A stretch of DNA of 32,395 nt from Lingula anatina (GCF_001039355.2 NW_019776080.1:245812-278206); one strand, 5' to 3'; counted from the first letter of the stretch, positions 1-10,500 are shown. A program made the numbers and translations. The notes: generated by a model from the sequence alone, not told the origin.

Positions 1-138
1 CAGTCCTAGTCCAAAAGCTGAACAAATTATGTGGAAAAAATGAGTAACTTGCCTTGTGTGTCTAACTTGCAGTGTGAAATCAAAGCTTGTCTAACATGAC
101 AACAAAATGATCAGAGGGTTTCTTTCACAAAAGAACTT

Positions 139-303
139 GGGCCAAAAAGTTAGTCTAAACTCTCAGACCAAAATGTTACTGTCTACTTTGACCCAATATA
201 AATCGGTAGTAGACTGACTAGATACAATGTTGTGTCTGTTATATAACAAGAAAGGCATGATGGCTTATGTTTTAAGCCTATACGTGGTTTCCCCGATTTT
301 AGT

Positions 304-364
<61 letters not shown>

Positions 365-425
365 ACTAAATCAAGTCAAGTAGACTAAAATTTTGGTCTT
401 AAAGTTTACTCTTACTTTTGGTCTA
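139..425. repeat. Imperfect inverted repeat flanking an AT microsatellite
   Basis: The arm at about 139-192 (containing AGTCTAAACTCTCAGACC) is the imperfect reverse complement of the arm at about 372-425 (containing AAGACCAAAATTTTAGTCTA when reversed). The repeat encloses unique sequence and a (TA)n run at 306-361. It is probably a decayed fold-back or MITE-type element in a ferlin intron. No clear target duplication was identified. Confidence 0.5.
306..361. repeat. (TA)n microsatellite
   Basis: About 28 uninterrupted TA units. Short ORFs reading IYIYIY across it are artefacts. Confidence 0.95.
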
Positions 426-539
426 CATATATATATTTATAATTTTTTTTTGTGAAAATAATCCTAGGATATTGTTTTCTAATTTGCACATGTCACATTT
501 TTTTGCACTTTTCTGACCCTTTTACCCATGTACCTACAG

Positions 540-578
540 TATGGAAAGGACACAAAGAGAGAGGGTATGTCAGAGGAG
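540..578 (+). CDS. OTOF: Ferlin exon, tentative 39-nt exon before C2C
   Basis: A pyrimidine-rich tract ending in CCTACAG is followed by 13 codons ([13 protein letters not shown]) and a strong GAG|GTGAGT donor. The exon is phase 0-0 and so compatible with the 41-nt exon at 1396. In otoferlin this is the linker between FerI and C2C, where a similar V-x-GKGD stretch occurs. It is very short and poorly constrained, so an mRNA would be needed to confirm it. Confidence 0.45.
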
Positions 579-3500
579 GTGAGTATCATGGTTCTAATAA
601 TAATTTAAGGGATCTAGAGGGGAGAATATCTCCCTGCTCATTAAGAAGTATGTGGACTACAGTACAAAAGGTTTTTTTGGAAATTAAAATTGTTTGTAAG
701 TTATCCCCCTTTGACATGAACAGTCTGTTATATATATAATGGGCTATTTGCAGAAGAAAGCTGATGGAATGAGAAGCAAGTAAGTTAGGAAAATTATAAG
801 ATACCTTATTGTTACAGTGGTGCTTGAACCTAGCTTTACATTGCTATTTAGATTATATTGATAACTGTCCTTGTGCCAGAGAAAACCCCAAAACTGAAAA
901 CTGCAGTTTTTGCCCTTAAGTAAGACACTGGACTTGAACACTATATTTATAATTGGACTTTTGGAAAGTATATGTTACTATTTATAGATAAAAAAATACA
1001 AGCTAATGCATTACTTCCGTGAGTTTATTTTATTGCATTACTTCTGTGAGTTTATTTCCCCTCTGGACACCCTTATGTTGTATAGAACTGCTTGTAAGCC
1101 ACTTGTGTCCTATATGCTTTGCTTTTGCAGCATTGGCTTTGAAACCTGTTTTTTATAAGTCGGTGTTTTGTGGAGTCACTAAAATGTGTATGATATCATC
1201 CAGTATTCAAGAGGACAGATTTTGTAAATTAACAAAAACATACTTAGTTAAATTTGTATATTTATCAACATTATCCCTTTTTATGCAAGACCAAGTTGTA
1301 TTTTATCTAATATTTTTCCTTGGAGACAATGGATGTTTTTTTTTTTTAATATTCAAATCGATGCAGCTGTTTTGATACAATGTTTTAACTTGCAGGAGCT
1401 GTTGTCAAAGAAGTCTGATACAGAAAACATTCAGCAGTAAGAACACATTTTTGTCTTTCAAAAAGATGAAAAGTAAGAATCTGACCTTTTAAATTAGTTT
1501 GATATTGCCCTTTAAAATTAAAAATGATTGAAAGGTTTCTTGAAGTCTTTAAAACAGAAGACATTATGAGTGTACAATCAATTAAATTACAAGCCATTAT
1601 ATTACATTTGATTATGTGGAATTCCTCTGTAATACCCTGAAATATTTCAGGAACCTGTTGCTCCCTAGAGGTATTCCAGAGGTTCGCCACCGTGCTTCGT
1701 ACCAGGTGAGAATCTATAAGGCAGAAGACTTACCTAGGATGAAGTCTGGGTTGATGGCTAATGTGAAGAAAGCCATGACTGGAGATGACAGGCCCTCAGT
1801 TAGTCCTTATGTTCAGGTCTCATTTGCTGGACAAACAGTAAGTACTCCATATAATAATAATTTTGGTTGTGATATGTCATGTTTGCTTACTTGTCTTAAA
1901 TAGTGTACTTAATTTAATTAAAAAGATCAATTTATCATTTTTACCTGGGATTTAGTTTGAAAATAAGTTTGTGAATGAAAAAAAAAAAAGAAAAGAAAAA
2001 ACACCTTATTAAACAATTTCAGTTGATGTTTAAAAAATGATTTAGAAAAAGGGAATTCCATTTTTTTTTCATATTTTATAAATTTTTGTTTCATGTATTT
2101 GTGTTTGTTGACATGCTTGTGCCATTGTTAAATCAGTTCAGTCGGCATCTTGCAATGTACCTGGCCAGCATCATGACAACTTTACAACCACATGTTTTCA
2201 TCATCTAACATAAAACTCTTCAGCAGCAAAATGCCATCACCATGCAACCATAACCTTAAAGTTTAAACACATTAAATTTAACAGGGCCGTACTTCTGCAG
2301 ACAAGTCTACCTATGACCCTGCTTGGAATGAGCAGGTGGTGTTCACGGATCTGTTCCCCCCTCTCTGCCAGAGGATTAAGGTTCAGCTGCGGGATGATGA
2401 CATGGTCCTGGACTCTGTGATAGGGACACACTATGTTAATATGAACCATATATCAAGCAGGGGAGCCAAAGGTAGGATAGGAGTTGAAGACCAGGTTGCA
2501 TTTTTTTTGCAACTTACAGTACATATAAGGAATTTTTTTAACTTAAGTGTCAACTCGTATATAGTGGAAATATCCCCAGACATGAAACCATGCATAGTTT
2601 TAGTTTGGTATAACATATTCATGTTTTCTAACTTATGAAACTCTTATGAGCAGTTGGTGGTACTTTGTGGTAATTCAAATGGCCAGAAATTTTGATTTTT
2701 GGGCTTTGTAAGGAGTGATTTTTGTGACCAAAAGTTGATATATTTTTCTTCTTATTTATAATATAAGCTTGATTGGTCATTAAGGTCATAGTTTAACTTT
2801 TTAAGTTCATCAAACTTATCTATCCACAGGGTTCATGCACACATTTGGTCCATGCTGGGTCAATCTGTATGGCTCTCCCAGGGGTTACATGCTCACTGAC
2901 AGCCATGACTACTTGAATGATGGGATAGGTGAAGGTGTTGCCTATAGGGGGCGCCTGCTTATTGCAGTGAAAGTTGAAATCCTAGGAAATTCGGAGTCCA
3001 GTCCATTGCAAGTGACACGTGAAGCTACAATGCCAATTTCTGAGGTAAGTTTTATGCTTACCAATAACTGTTAAACAATATATGATATGGTACGTAGTTG
3101 GGATAAATTAATCTAAGAATAATTTGTGAATTTAATGGGGGTTAGTGTATATAAAAACTATTAAGTTTTGCTGTTATGTGCTTCTGTAGTTTATTATTAC
3201 ATATAGTAACAGGTTTTAAAGGTCAGATCAGATGAAATAAGAAATTTTGGAAATGAACTTACTTCATCCTCATCAATCCTCCCATCTTATTTTTCAGAAT
3301 GCAGCAGGTGTTAAAATGGAATACTTTCTCTGGGGTACTATTTTGGAAGCAACAATGATTGATAAGAAGTTTGCAGACAAGTTTGTTTCATTTGAACTAA
3401 GTATGGGTAAGTCAGGGTCTCACAAAACTTAAATCATTATATTTATTACTTGTTTAATTATTTTTGAAATAGTTAATTTTAAGAATTATTACCTTTGAAA

Positions 3501-5136
3501 AACTTGTGTAAAAAGATTGATTTATATTACTTATTGTATTTATTGATTGTAATTCACAATGACTGCTGTATTTATTGAACAGGTAACTATGGCAATTCCA
3601 TAGATGGAAAACATTTCTACAGACACACATCTCTGGATGAACATGCACAAGAAGAACCTCAACAGGAGACTGAGGAAATGGTGCTCAACCAGACACCACC
3701 AATGAAACCCCATAGTAGAGGGAAAAATTACTACCACATACCCTTTCATGAGAAAAAGCCGTGTTTGTATGCTAAAACCAGATTTGAAGACCAGCGACAG
3801 AGGTTACAGCGCACTAATGTTCTGAATGCAATGGTGGAATCTCTAGTGAGGAAATTATTATATTTAAGATGGATTTTATATTATTTATTAGATTTTTCAT
3901 GGTTTTAAGATAATTTTTCTATCTAGTGATATTTTTTGTGATAGTAATCACTTACTTTGGAACAAAATATTTATGAAAAAATTATGTTTCAGCATGAAAA
4001 TGGCATCATGATGCTCGATATTGTTATAAGAGCTGCAGTGATTGATATATATTTATTTATTTATGCAGAATACTGATTCAACAGAAATCTTTTAGAAATA
4101 AACATGATTTTTCCCTTATTTTATTTCACTTTGATTGCATTTTTTTTCTTTTATTGTAATTACTTTAGGAAGATGAACTGAAAGAGGTTCAGCATCTCCT
4201 GGACCATGAAGAACCAGGGGGCAAACGTATGCGCCGTGCTCTGAGTCATTTTGCTAACAGCTGTAGCCAGTTTTGTAACTCTATCCATGGACAGGCAGCA
4301 AGAGCAACATCGGGAAAAACCAAATTAGACAAGGAAAGACTGAAAATGCTGGAAAGAAAGATTGTATGTGATACTTGAATAATGCTTTAGTTACTAAATT
4401 TTTGTAATTTATTGATGTTTGAAAAATATTGCCTTCTATTTTCATTGTTGTAATCACTGTGTATATTCTCATCAATCTGTTCAAAATATCTCAATTGCTC
4501 CCTGATTTTTAAGAATCAGTTAAGTAATAGAATGATGATAATTGCTGTTGTGATTTAGAGTAAATTTGGAACAGAGGCAAGGCAACTCAAGGCAGGTATC
4601 AAATCAGTTGAAGACACTGAAAAAGTTTTAGAAGCTATGAAGAAATCCAAACAGATGTTGAAGAAAGTCAAGGACATTTCAGAAGAGGTATGTAATGTTG
4701 TTTTAAGGGTCAGCTTATTATATTTGCCAATCATTTTGAATTAACCTATGACATGCCTCTGATTTTAAGTGTCACACCTTTGATGATAAATGTTCTACTT
4801 TTTTTGTAGGCTTGTTTTCTATATACATAGTTATAAAACACAAATGTATAACCCAGTGGATATTACAACTTTATGAAAAAAATCTAAAGTTACCAAATAT
4901 TTTGAAACATGATTAAATTAGTGGCATTACTGCTACATTTTATTTGTATTGAACAGTTTATTTTGTTTATTACAATCTTCCAGCCACAGCATAGCATTCC
5001 TGATGTGTTTATTTGGATGATCGTAGACAAAAAACGTATAGCCTACTGCAGAATAGATTCTAAAACAATCCTACACTCTGCTGCAGAAGAAGAGATGGGC
5101 AGATATTGTGGGAAAGTTCATACTAGATTTCTTAGG
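540..5136 (+). CDS. OTOF: Otoferlin-type (type II) ferlin, partial gene: C2C, FerA-like and FerB segments
   Basis: Ferlins are multi-C2-domain, tail-anchored membrane proteins that drive calcium-dependent vesicle fusion; otoferlin acts at hair-cell synapses in vertebrates. Ten exons (540-578 tentative, 1396-1436, 1651-1837, 2285-2471, 2830-3044, 3298-3406, 3583-3845, 4169-4363, 4559-4687, 4984-5136) join in one frame, 493 codons from 1396. Hallmarks in order are [62 protein letters not shown], the NYGN motif, [16 protein letters not shown], and the FerB motif [12 protein letters not shown] with KKRIAY. The order matches C2C-FerA-FerB of otoferlin/FER1L6 rather than dysferlin or myoferlin. The N-terminal C2A, C2B and FerI lie upstream of the window. 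The C-terminal C2 domains and anchor are not found after 5136, where a different gene begins. The OTOF symbol is by similarity; FER1L6 is the alternative. Confidence 0.88.
1396..1436 (+). CDS. OTOF: Ferlin exon, 41-nt linker before C2C
   Basis: The exon lies between acceptor TTGCAG and donor CA|GTAAGA. It encodes [13 protein letters not shown] plus two bases, which with the first base of the next exon give Q just before NLLLPRG. This matches the acidic DDIEG-NLLLP junction of otoferlin in position and phase. Confidence 0.7.
1651..1837 (+). CDS. OTOF: Ferlin exon, start of C2C domain
   Basis: Acceptor ATTTCAG, donor ACA|GTAAGT. The exon encodes [19 protein letters not shown], then [20 protein letters not shown] and [12 protein letters not shown], the first half of the C2C beta-sandwich. 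The usual Asp in the C2 'DPYV' motif is Ser here. It ends in phase 0. Confidence 0.93.
2285..2471 (+). CDS. OTOF: Ferlin exon, second half of C2C
   Basis: Acceptor TTAACAG, donor AAAG|GTAGGA (phase 1). It encodes [39 protein letters not shown] and [10 protein letters not shown]. The RDDD run is the C2 loop-3 acidic cluster. Strongly ferlin-like. Confidence 0.94.
2830..3044 (+). CDS. OTOF: Ferlin exon, end of C2C
   Basis: Acceptor TCCACAG (phase 1 in), donor GAG|GTAAGT (phase 0 out). It encodes [19 protein letters not shown], then [19 protein letters not shown] and ATMPISE, all recognisable ferlin motifs. Confidence 0.94.
3298..3406 (+). CDS. OTOF: Ferlin exon downstream of C2C
   Basis: Acceptor TTTTCAG, donor ATGG|GTAAGT (phase 1). 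It encodes a stretch with [18 protein letters not shown] and FVSFELSMG, the segment that leads into the ferlin GNYGN motif. Confidence 0.92.
3583..3845 (+). CDS. OTOF: Ferlin exon, NYGN to KPCLY segment
   Basis: Acceptor GAACAG, donor CTA|GTGAGG. It encodes NYGNSIDG, an acidic low-complexity linker ([15 protein letters not shown]), then [38 protein letters not shown] and [10 protein letters not shown]. The TPPM...RNY/KNY..PF.E.KPC order is characteristic of otoferlin-type ferlins. Confidence 0.92.
4169..4363 (+). CDS. OTOF: Ferlin exon, FerA-like helices
   Basis: Acceptor ACTTTAG, donor ATT|GTATGT, 65 codons, phase 0-0. The sequence is helix-rich and includes [15 protein letters not shown] and [16 protein letters not shown], which align in position with the otoferlin FerA region (TRLDRERL). 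FerA is a four-helix membrane-binding module in ferlins. Confidence 0.85.
4559..4687 (+). CDS. OTOF: Ferlin exon, FerA-like helices (end)
   Basis: Acceptor GATTTAG, donor GAG|GTATGT, 43 codons, phase 0-0. It is Lys/Glu-rich amphipathic helix ([20 protein letters not shown] and [14 protein letters not shown]) running straight into FerB. Confidence 0.85.
4984..5136 (+). CDS. OTOF: Ferlin exon, FerB domain start; last ferlin exon seen
   Basis: Acceptor CTTCCAG, donor AGG|GTGAGT, 51 codons, phase 0-0. It encodes [39 protein letters not shown] and [12 protein letters not shown], an unmistakable FerB. In other ferlins the next exon continues FerB toward the YLWLGL motif, but no such exon was found between here and the coiled-coil gene. 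Confidence 0.93.
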
Positions 5137-5216
5137 GTGAGTTTCATTGTAGACCCTGGCGGTACACATGGTTTTAGTCTTGATCCGTCTGTTTTTTGTT
5201 TTCCATGCAAATGCTC
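5137..5216. other. Ferlin intron start or read-through tail
   Basis: If the intron after 5136 were retained, the ferlin frame would continue for 27 more codons and stop at the TAG at 5218-5220. That stop is formed where the TTA target duplication meets the first G of the inserted element. I see nothing ferlin-like in the tail, so it most likely is intron. Confidence 0.4.
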
Positions 5217-5219
5217 TTA

Positions 5220-5480
5220 GGCTTCGTTCACATGCAATATGTCTATTTTCTAAATTCTATTTTCTATTTGCGGCATGTCTTATGATCACGGTCTGTGCAC
5301 TGAATATCCCGCCGCGTAATTACTAGCAGCGCGAGCCAGTTACTATAAGTTACTATAAGTAACTGGCTCGCGCTGCCAGTAATTACGCGGCGGGATATTC
5401 AGTGCACAGACCGTGATCATAAGACATACCAAAAATAGAAAATAGAATTTAGAAAATAGACATTGCATGTGAACGAAGCC
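5220..5480. mobile_element. Palindromic MITE, Harbinger-like, copy 1
   Basis: A 261-bp near-perfect palindrome begins GGCTTCGTTCACATG and ends with the reverse complement. It is flanked on both sides by TTA (5217-5219 and 5481-5483). The two arms pair almost end to end around a short TTACTATAAG loop, and no coding sequence is present. A 3-bp TTA/TAA target duplication and GG...CC termini are typical of PIF/Harbinger elements and their MITEs. A second copy of the same family lies at 9997-10253. Confidence 0.8.
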
Positions 5481-5483
5481 TTA

Positions 5484-7274
5484 TTGCAGACATCATGAAA
5501 CTAATAGTACTGATCAGACCAGTCAGGGCCTTTAAAATTTTCGAGGACCACTACAATTTTACTTTTAGTCAGTCTTAAGGACCAGCAATAGTTCAAAGAG
5601 CTGCCATTTTGAATTTACAATCAGGGCTCCGTAACTTGAAAACATCGCGAATTGCGAATAGCAATATCACCTTTCATTTCAAGGCTCTTATATGGGGCGA
5701 GTAAATCCCCGAGTTATGGAATAGAGACGCTTGAACTCGGTGGCAATTTGGGATGCTTTCGAGTTATGGAGCCCAGTCCTGAAAATAGTCCATCAGTCTG
5801 GCAATTTTTTCATAACTGCTGGTATGAATGTACAACTGTTCTTCAAAGTTTTCAGCTTTCCAGTAATTGATCGAGTGGGTTATTTATCAACTGTGAAATA
5901 CCTTACTTCTGTCATTTAGATGGTCTCATCCTATTTCTGTGCACAATTACCAAGGTTCAGGATACATGTTTCAATTGTCTAAGCAGATAAGATTGTATAA
6001 ATTTTGACATATTCTGAAGATAATTTTAATGTCTAAAAATGGAATATGCTTAACAAATTGATAATAGTATTGTTTTAACTCAGTTTTGACTTACTAATAA
6101 GTAAAATTTGTGTGATAATGTACCAAGGCCAGATCATGGTTATGCAAGCTAAAAGTTCTTCATATTTAGCATTCAGTTCCTGTCTTGTCACTGCAGATAT
6201 GTATTCCGTTGAAAACTGACAAATAAAATAAAACTCCATTCAAAATGATTCTTGACACGGACACCAAAATAATTATTTGAAATTCAAATCATAAATGTGA
6301 GAGATATGATGAGTTGGAAGGTGTGATTTGACGGCAATTTCTTCTGTGAGAAACCGGTTATTTGCATTACCTTGTATTATATGAGCACAATTTAAACTGA
6401 AAATCATTCTCATGTCACCTCCTTTCCATTTTACTACCCCATAACTCATTCATTCTGGAAACAGCAGCATTAAATTTGCCGCTTCTTCCCAGAGTAAGCA
6501 GCAGACCTTTGTTCTCTAGTTTACTTCTTGTGCTGATTTCTTTTATTTCATGTAATACACAAACAAACACAGAGAGAGAGCAATGTTTACAAAATTGTGA
6601 TAAAAGAAGAAATAAATTCCTGAATCATAAACTCGTATGAATTGGGTCCACAATCAAAGCGTCTTTATCCGAAGAATAAACAAATTGGACCAGTCAATTT
6701 ACGTGCACTGGATTTATAGGGCCCCTCGGTAATTGTATACTGATTAATTTGAAACAGTTTTCCGCACAAAAAGGCAGGAACTGTTACTGTGTTTGCCGCT
6801 CATGACTTGTAAGAAGGAGGCAGGATTATTATTTGAGGTGCCACAATTTTTGGATGCTATTCCTCTCCAACCCCTTGAGGACAGCTGGTTAAGGATGCTA
6901 AGTTAGTAACCGGAATGCTCTCATGGTGAACATAAGGATTGACACTGTACAATTTGTCGGGATGAGATCCATCAGAAAAGTTTTAAGATTCTCCTGTTCA
7001 TGAGAAAAAATTTACAGACTGCAATGCTGGTTTGCTGTAGAGACTGATTTAAGTCTGTCACCAATGTTTCGTTTGTACAGTATTCAAATATTGAATACCG
7101 TGTATAGGTCATAATCAGGATGTAGAAAATATTTGGATCAATGTTTTTTTTTTATGGTTAAACATAAAGGATTTGAGAAATGTGTGCTCTGTAACTAAGT
7201 TCTGTATGCGGTTTTGCTTTATTATATAATATGCACAGGGCTCCAAGAACAGGCAGGCAGTAATTGCCCTCATA
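5484..7274. other. Spacer between ferlin and coiled-coil gene; nothing coding recognised
   Basis: About 1.8 kb of AT-rich sequence with scattered short ORFs but no ferlin or coiled-coil exon that I can recognise. AATAAA-type motifs occur near 6222, but nothing ties them to a transcript end. Some segments (5516-5900) look like decayed repeats. The promoter and 5' UTR of the coiled-coil gene probably lie in its right part. Confidence 0.4.
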
Positions 7275-7462
7275 TTTTGCACAATGTGGTGTCAGTTTGC
7301 TCAGAAAATGATGTCCTGATGTACAGAGTACTGAAACAGATGCTGATGAAGTATGCAATTCACTTAAAAATTGTAAGAACCGATTCCAAAGAAGTTCAGG
7401 AATTCTAGAGAGAAAAAGACACCAAGGAAACGGGGCCTGTGGCACCCTTGACACTTTGTACA

Positions 7463-7555
7463 ATGTATAGCCATGGGATATTGCACCCTAAGGCGACCAG
7501 CACGCCAAAGAAAGTGCGCTGGCAAGATCAGGTGGAAACTGGCATCCATGAAGGG
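7463..7555 (+). CDS. Coiled-coil gene, alternative first exon A
   Basis: ATG at 7463 opens 31 codons (MYSHGILHPKATSTPKKVRW ... HEG) ending in a phase-0 donor GGG|GTAATA, matching the phase-0 acceptor of the exon at 8623. An in-frame TAG lies upstream at about 7406. The core TSTPKKVRWQDQVETGI is identical in the second copy at 7799. No homology is recognised. Confidence 0.6.
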
Positions 7556-10500
7556 GTAATATTTCAGATAATTCATTATCTAGTTAATAATGGTCATTGG
7601 CCTTTGGTCTTAAAATAATAATTTGCACAATTTGATGTTAATTTACTCAGAAATGAAGTCCTAATGTACTAAGTACTAAAATTAGAGCTGGAACAGATGC
7701 CAATGAATAATGCAGTTCATTTAGTAAGAAAGTTGATTCCAAAGCTGTTAAGGAAATCTAGGCAAGAGGGGTCTGCAGCACCCTAGATTCTTTTTACAAT
7801 GAATAGCCATGGGATATTGGACCCCAAGGTGACCAGCACACCAAAGAAAGTGCGCTGGCAAGATCAGGTGGAAACTGGCATCAACGGAGGGGTAATATTT
7901 CAGATAATTCATTCCCTAGGTTATAATGGTCATTGGCCCTTTGTCTGAAATGAATTCTTATTGACCAAACTAGAACACATTTTAGAAGTGCTTTTGAAGT
8001 GCTGACACTTAAAATTGGCTATTGTAGGTAATTTTGGTACGAGTGAGGAGAAGGGTGCAACTGTTCCCCCAGGGTAGAAAGGGCGGGGGGGGGGGGGGGT
8101 GCTGTGAGTGTAAACGGGGGTAGAGGAGAGAGAGAGAGAAAAATTAATACCAAGGTAATGATTTTGATTTTAGGGGAATGTAATTACTTAATAAATTTGA
8201 GCAATGTGGATTAATTTTCATTCAAAATATTTTGTTAGTAATAAATAATTGAAACTATGTAGCATTTTAATTTTTAAGTAAATATCATTTACTTGTTGAA
8301 CCACAATTAATTCACTGGTATGGGGTGGTTTGACAGATAAACGATGGCACAAAGTTAACAGGGTCGAACCTAGGTATCAGTTTGGCCAGTTCATAGAAAG
8401 CAACATTTTGAAACTATTCCCTAATACTGAACTGTGTATGCATCACTGTGACTGCCATATCAATGAACACACCAGCAACAACAATAACTACCACTTATAC
8501 CAAATTTACTGGAAAATAAAGGGACCAAATCAAGTAAATATTTCTGGAAAGACCCAGGGTGGTGAGACTAACGTTTCTGTGTATATTATATCACTTCTGA
8601 CATTAGATTTTATTTGTTTCAGGAATACATGGGAAAGGCTAAAGATTATGAGAGAGAGATGAGGGCAGTGGCTGTTGAGAAAGAAAAATCAGATAATGTT
8701 ATAGAAGTGAGTTGTACTGAGCGCTCTTTAAGCTGTCTTTCTATATATAAGGAACAGATGGTTAAGTGTTACCTTTTGATCAGTAGGAAAAAAACGTGAT
8801 ATTACTATATTTGATTATCCAAGTGGTTAGTTTGGAGAACAAAAAAAAAAAAATGCAGTTCAAAATATGAATACACTAATTAAGATAGTACTACTAGATA
8901 TCTATTTGGTACAGATGTGAACTCTAGTAATCATTTTTGAAAAAAAAAAGGGATAAATTGCATGATCATTTTTATGTGTCTTTCAGGACCTTCAAGAGAC
9001 ACTTGACAGATGTGAATCTGAAAATGCCGTCTTGCGTGACAAGAACGCCAACCTGCTGCATGACATCAACACGCTCATTAATGTCATTGGATTTGCTAGG
9101 ACAACAGGAGGGTGGGAGGTAAGTTTGTACAAGATTAAGGGTTAGAGGTGGGTACTGCATAGGCGGTTTGAAAAATGAAGGGTAGGTACTCCGGGTACTG
9201 TCAACATAAGGCTAGGGGGTAGGTTCTGGCTAGGATTTGCCAGGACAGTGGTACAGTAGGTTGGAGGGTTGATACTGTGTAGCATATGACAGCACAGTGG
9301 AAAGGTGGGTTCTGCACAGGAATTATCAGGACAACCTAAGGGTGGGAGGTAGGTTTTGCACGGGCTTTACCAGGACAACCTAAGGGTGGTAGGTAGGTTC
9401 TGCACAAGATTTACCAGGACAACCTGAGGGTGGTAGGTAGGTAGGTAGGTTTTGCACAGGAATTATCAGGACAACCTAAGGGTGGGAGGTAGGTTCAATA
9501 GGACAGCCTTAAATTCTTCATTGTGTTTTATGATTCAAGTGACAGCTCCTATACCAAAGATCTCTCACTTGTTCATGCATGTACAGACATTTGAAAAGTT
9601 AGATAAAAGAAGTATCCATCTTGCACCAGTGTGTGTGTTTGTGTGTGTGTATTTGCATCATTTTTGCTACAATTAACCAGTACCTTCTCTTTAGGCCACC
9701 AGTTTTGTATCTGACTTTTAACCTGTGTCATTTTATACTTTGCTTTCTCTCTCTCTCCATAAATATCCATTTACAGTGGAGACAAAGCTTTTTTTGTGAC
9801 ATTTCCGTAGACACTAGATCATACAATAGCAATATTTAGCAGTATTTAGCAGTATTGATAATAGCCTTTGATTACGCTGATCTCCATAAAACATACATCT
9901 GACACTGTCATATGTTGCTTGCCATGTAAATTTAAGTGCAGTTTCTGAATCCTTTTATGTTTAGTTTCTTCCCAGTGTTAATTGTGCTAAGACTTAGGCT
10001 TCGTTCACATGGAATGTCTATTTTCTAAATTCTATTTTCTATTCGCGGTATCTTATGATCATGGTGTGTGCCCTGAATATCCCGCGGCGTAATTACTGGC
10101 AGCGCGAGCCAGTTACTTAAAGTAACTTATAGTAACTGGCTCGCGCTGCCAGTAATTACGCCGCGGGATATTCAGTGCACAGACCATGATCATAAGACAT
10201 ACCACGAATAGAAAATAGAATTTAGAAAATAGACATTGCATGTGAACGAAGCCTTAGGTCTCAGTAGCCTGGCTTAGTTAACAGTGATGCTTTCGTAATC
10301 TGATGAGAAGTAGAATATTTATCAAGGTCTTAAGGTGTTAATAAGGAAACTAAATGAAGCTCTTGTTATACAACAGAAAGTCATTAACACTGTGGATGGT
10401 GTGACCATTTGGTTTTCAGGTGAGAAATATCACCGCCTGCAGATATATGATCTACTTGACAAGAGTGACATTTTATGTTCATTGTGATGCACTGTGGATC

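Larger units (their letters stand above)
7275..7950. repeat. 336-bp tandem duplication carrying twin first exons
   Basis: Copy A (about 7275-7620) and copy B (about 7621-7950) are direct repeats offset by 336 bp. Flanks are visibly diverged with substitutions and indels. The core of about 120 bp, from AGCCATGGGATATTG to TAATATTTCAGATAATTCAT, is nearly identical. That core is the 31-codon first-exon candidate plus its 5' splice site, which suggests selection on it. Confidence 0.8.

Noticed and set aside
754-779. Possible 26-nt exon (KKADGMRS) with TTTGCAG acceptor and GTAAGT donor
   Set aside because: Its length shifts the frame relative to the 41-nt exon at 1396 and gives stops or breaks C2C whichever phase is used.
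5652-5919. Overlapping ORFs of 72 and 62 codons after the first MITE
   Set aside because: No splice signals fit the ferlin phase, and there is no ferlin or coiled-coil similarity.
8330-8662. 110-codon plus-strand ORF overlapping the exon at 8623
   Set aside because: It reads a different frame from the exon, crosses the acceptor and shows no recognisable composition.
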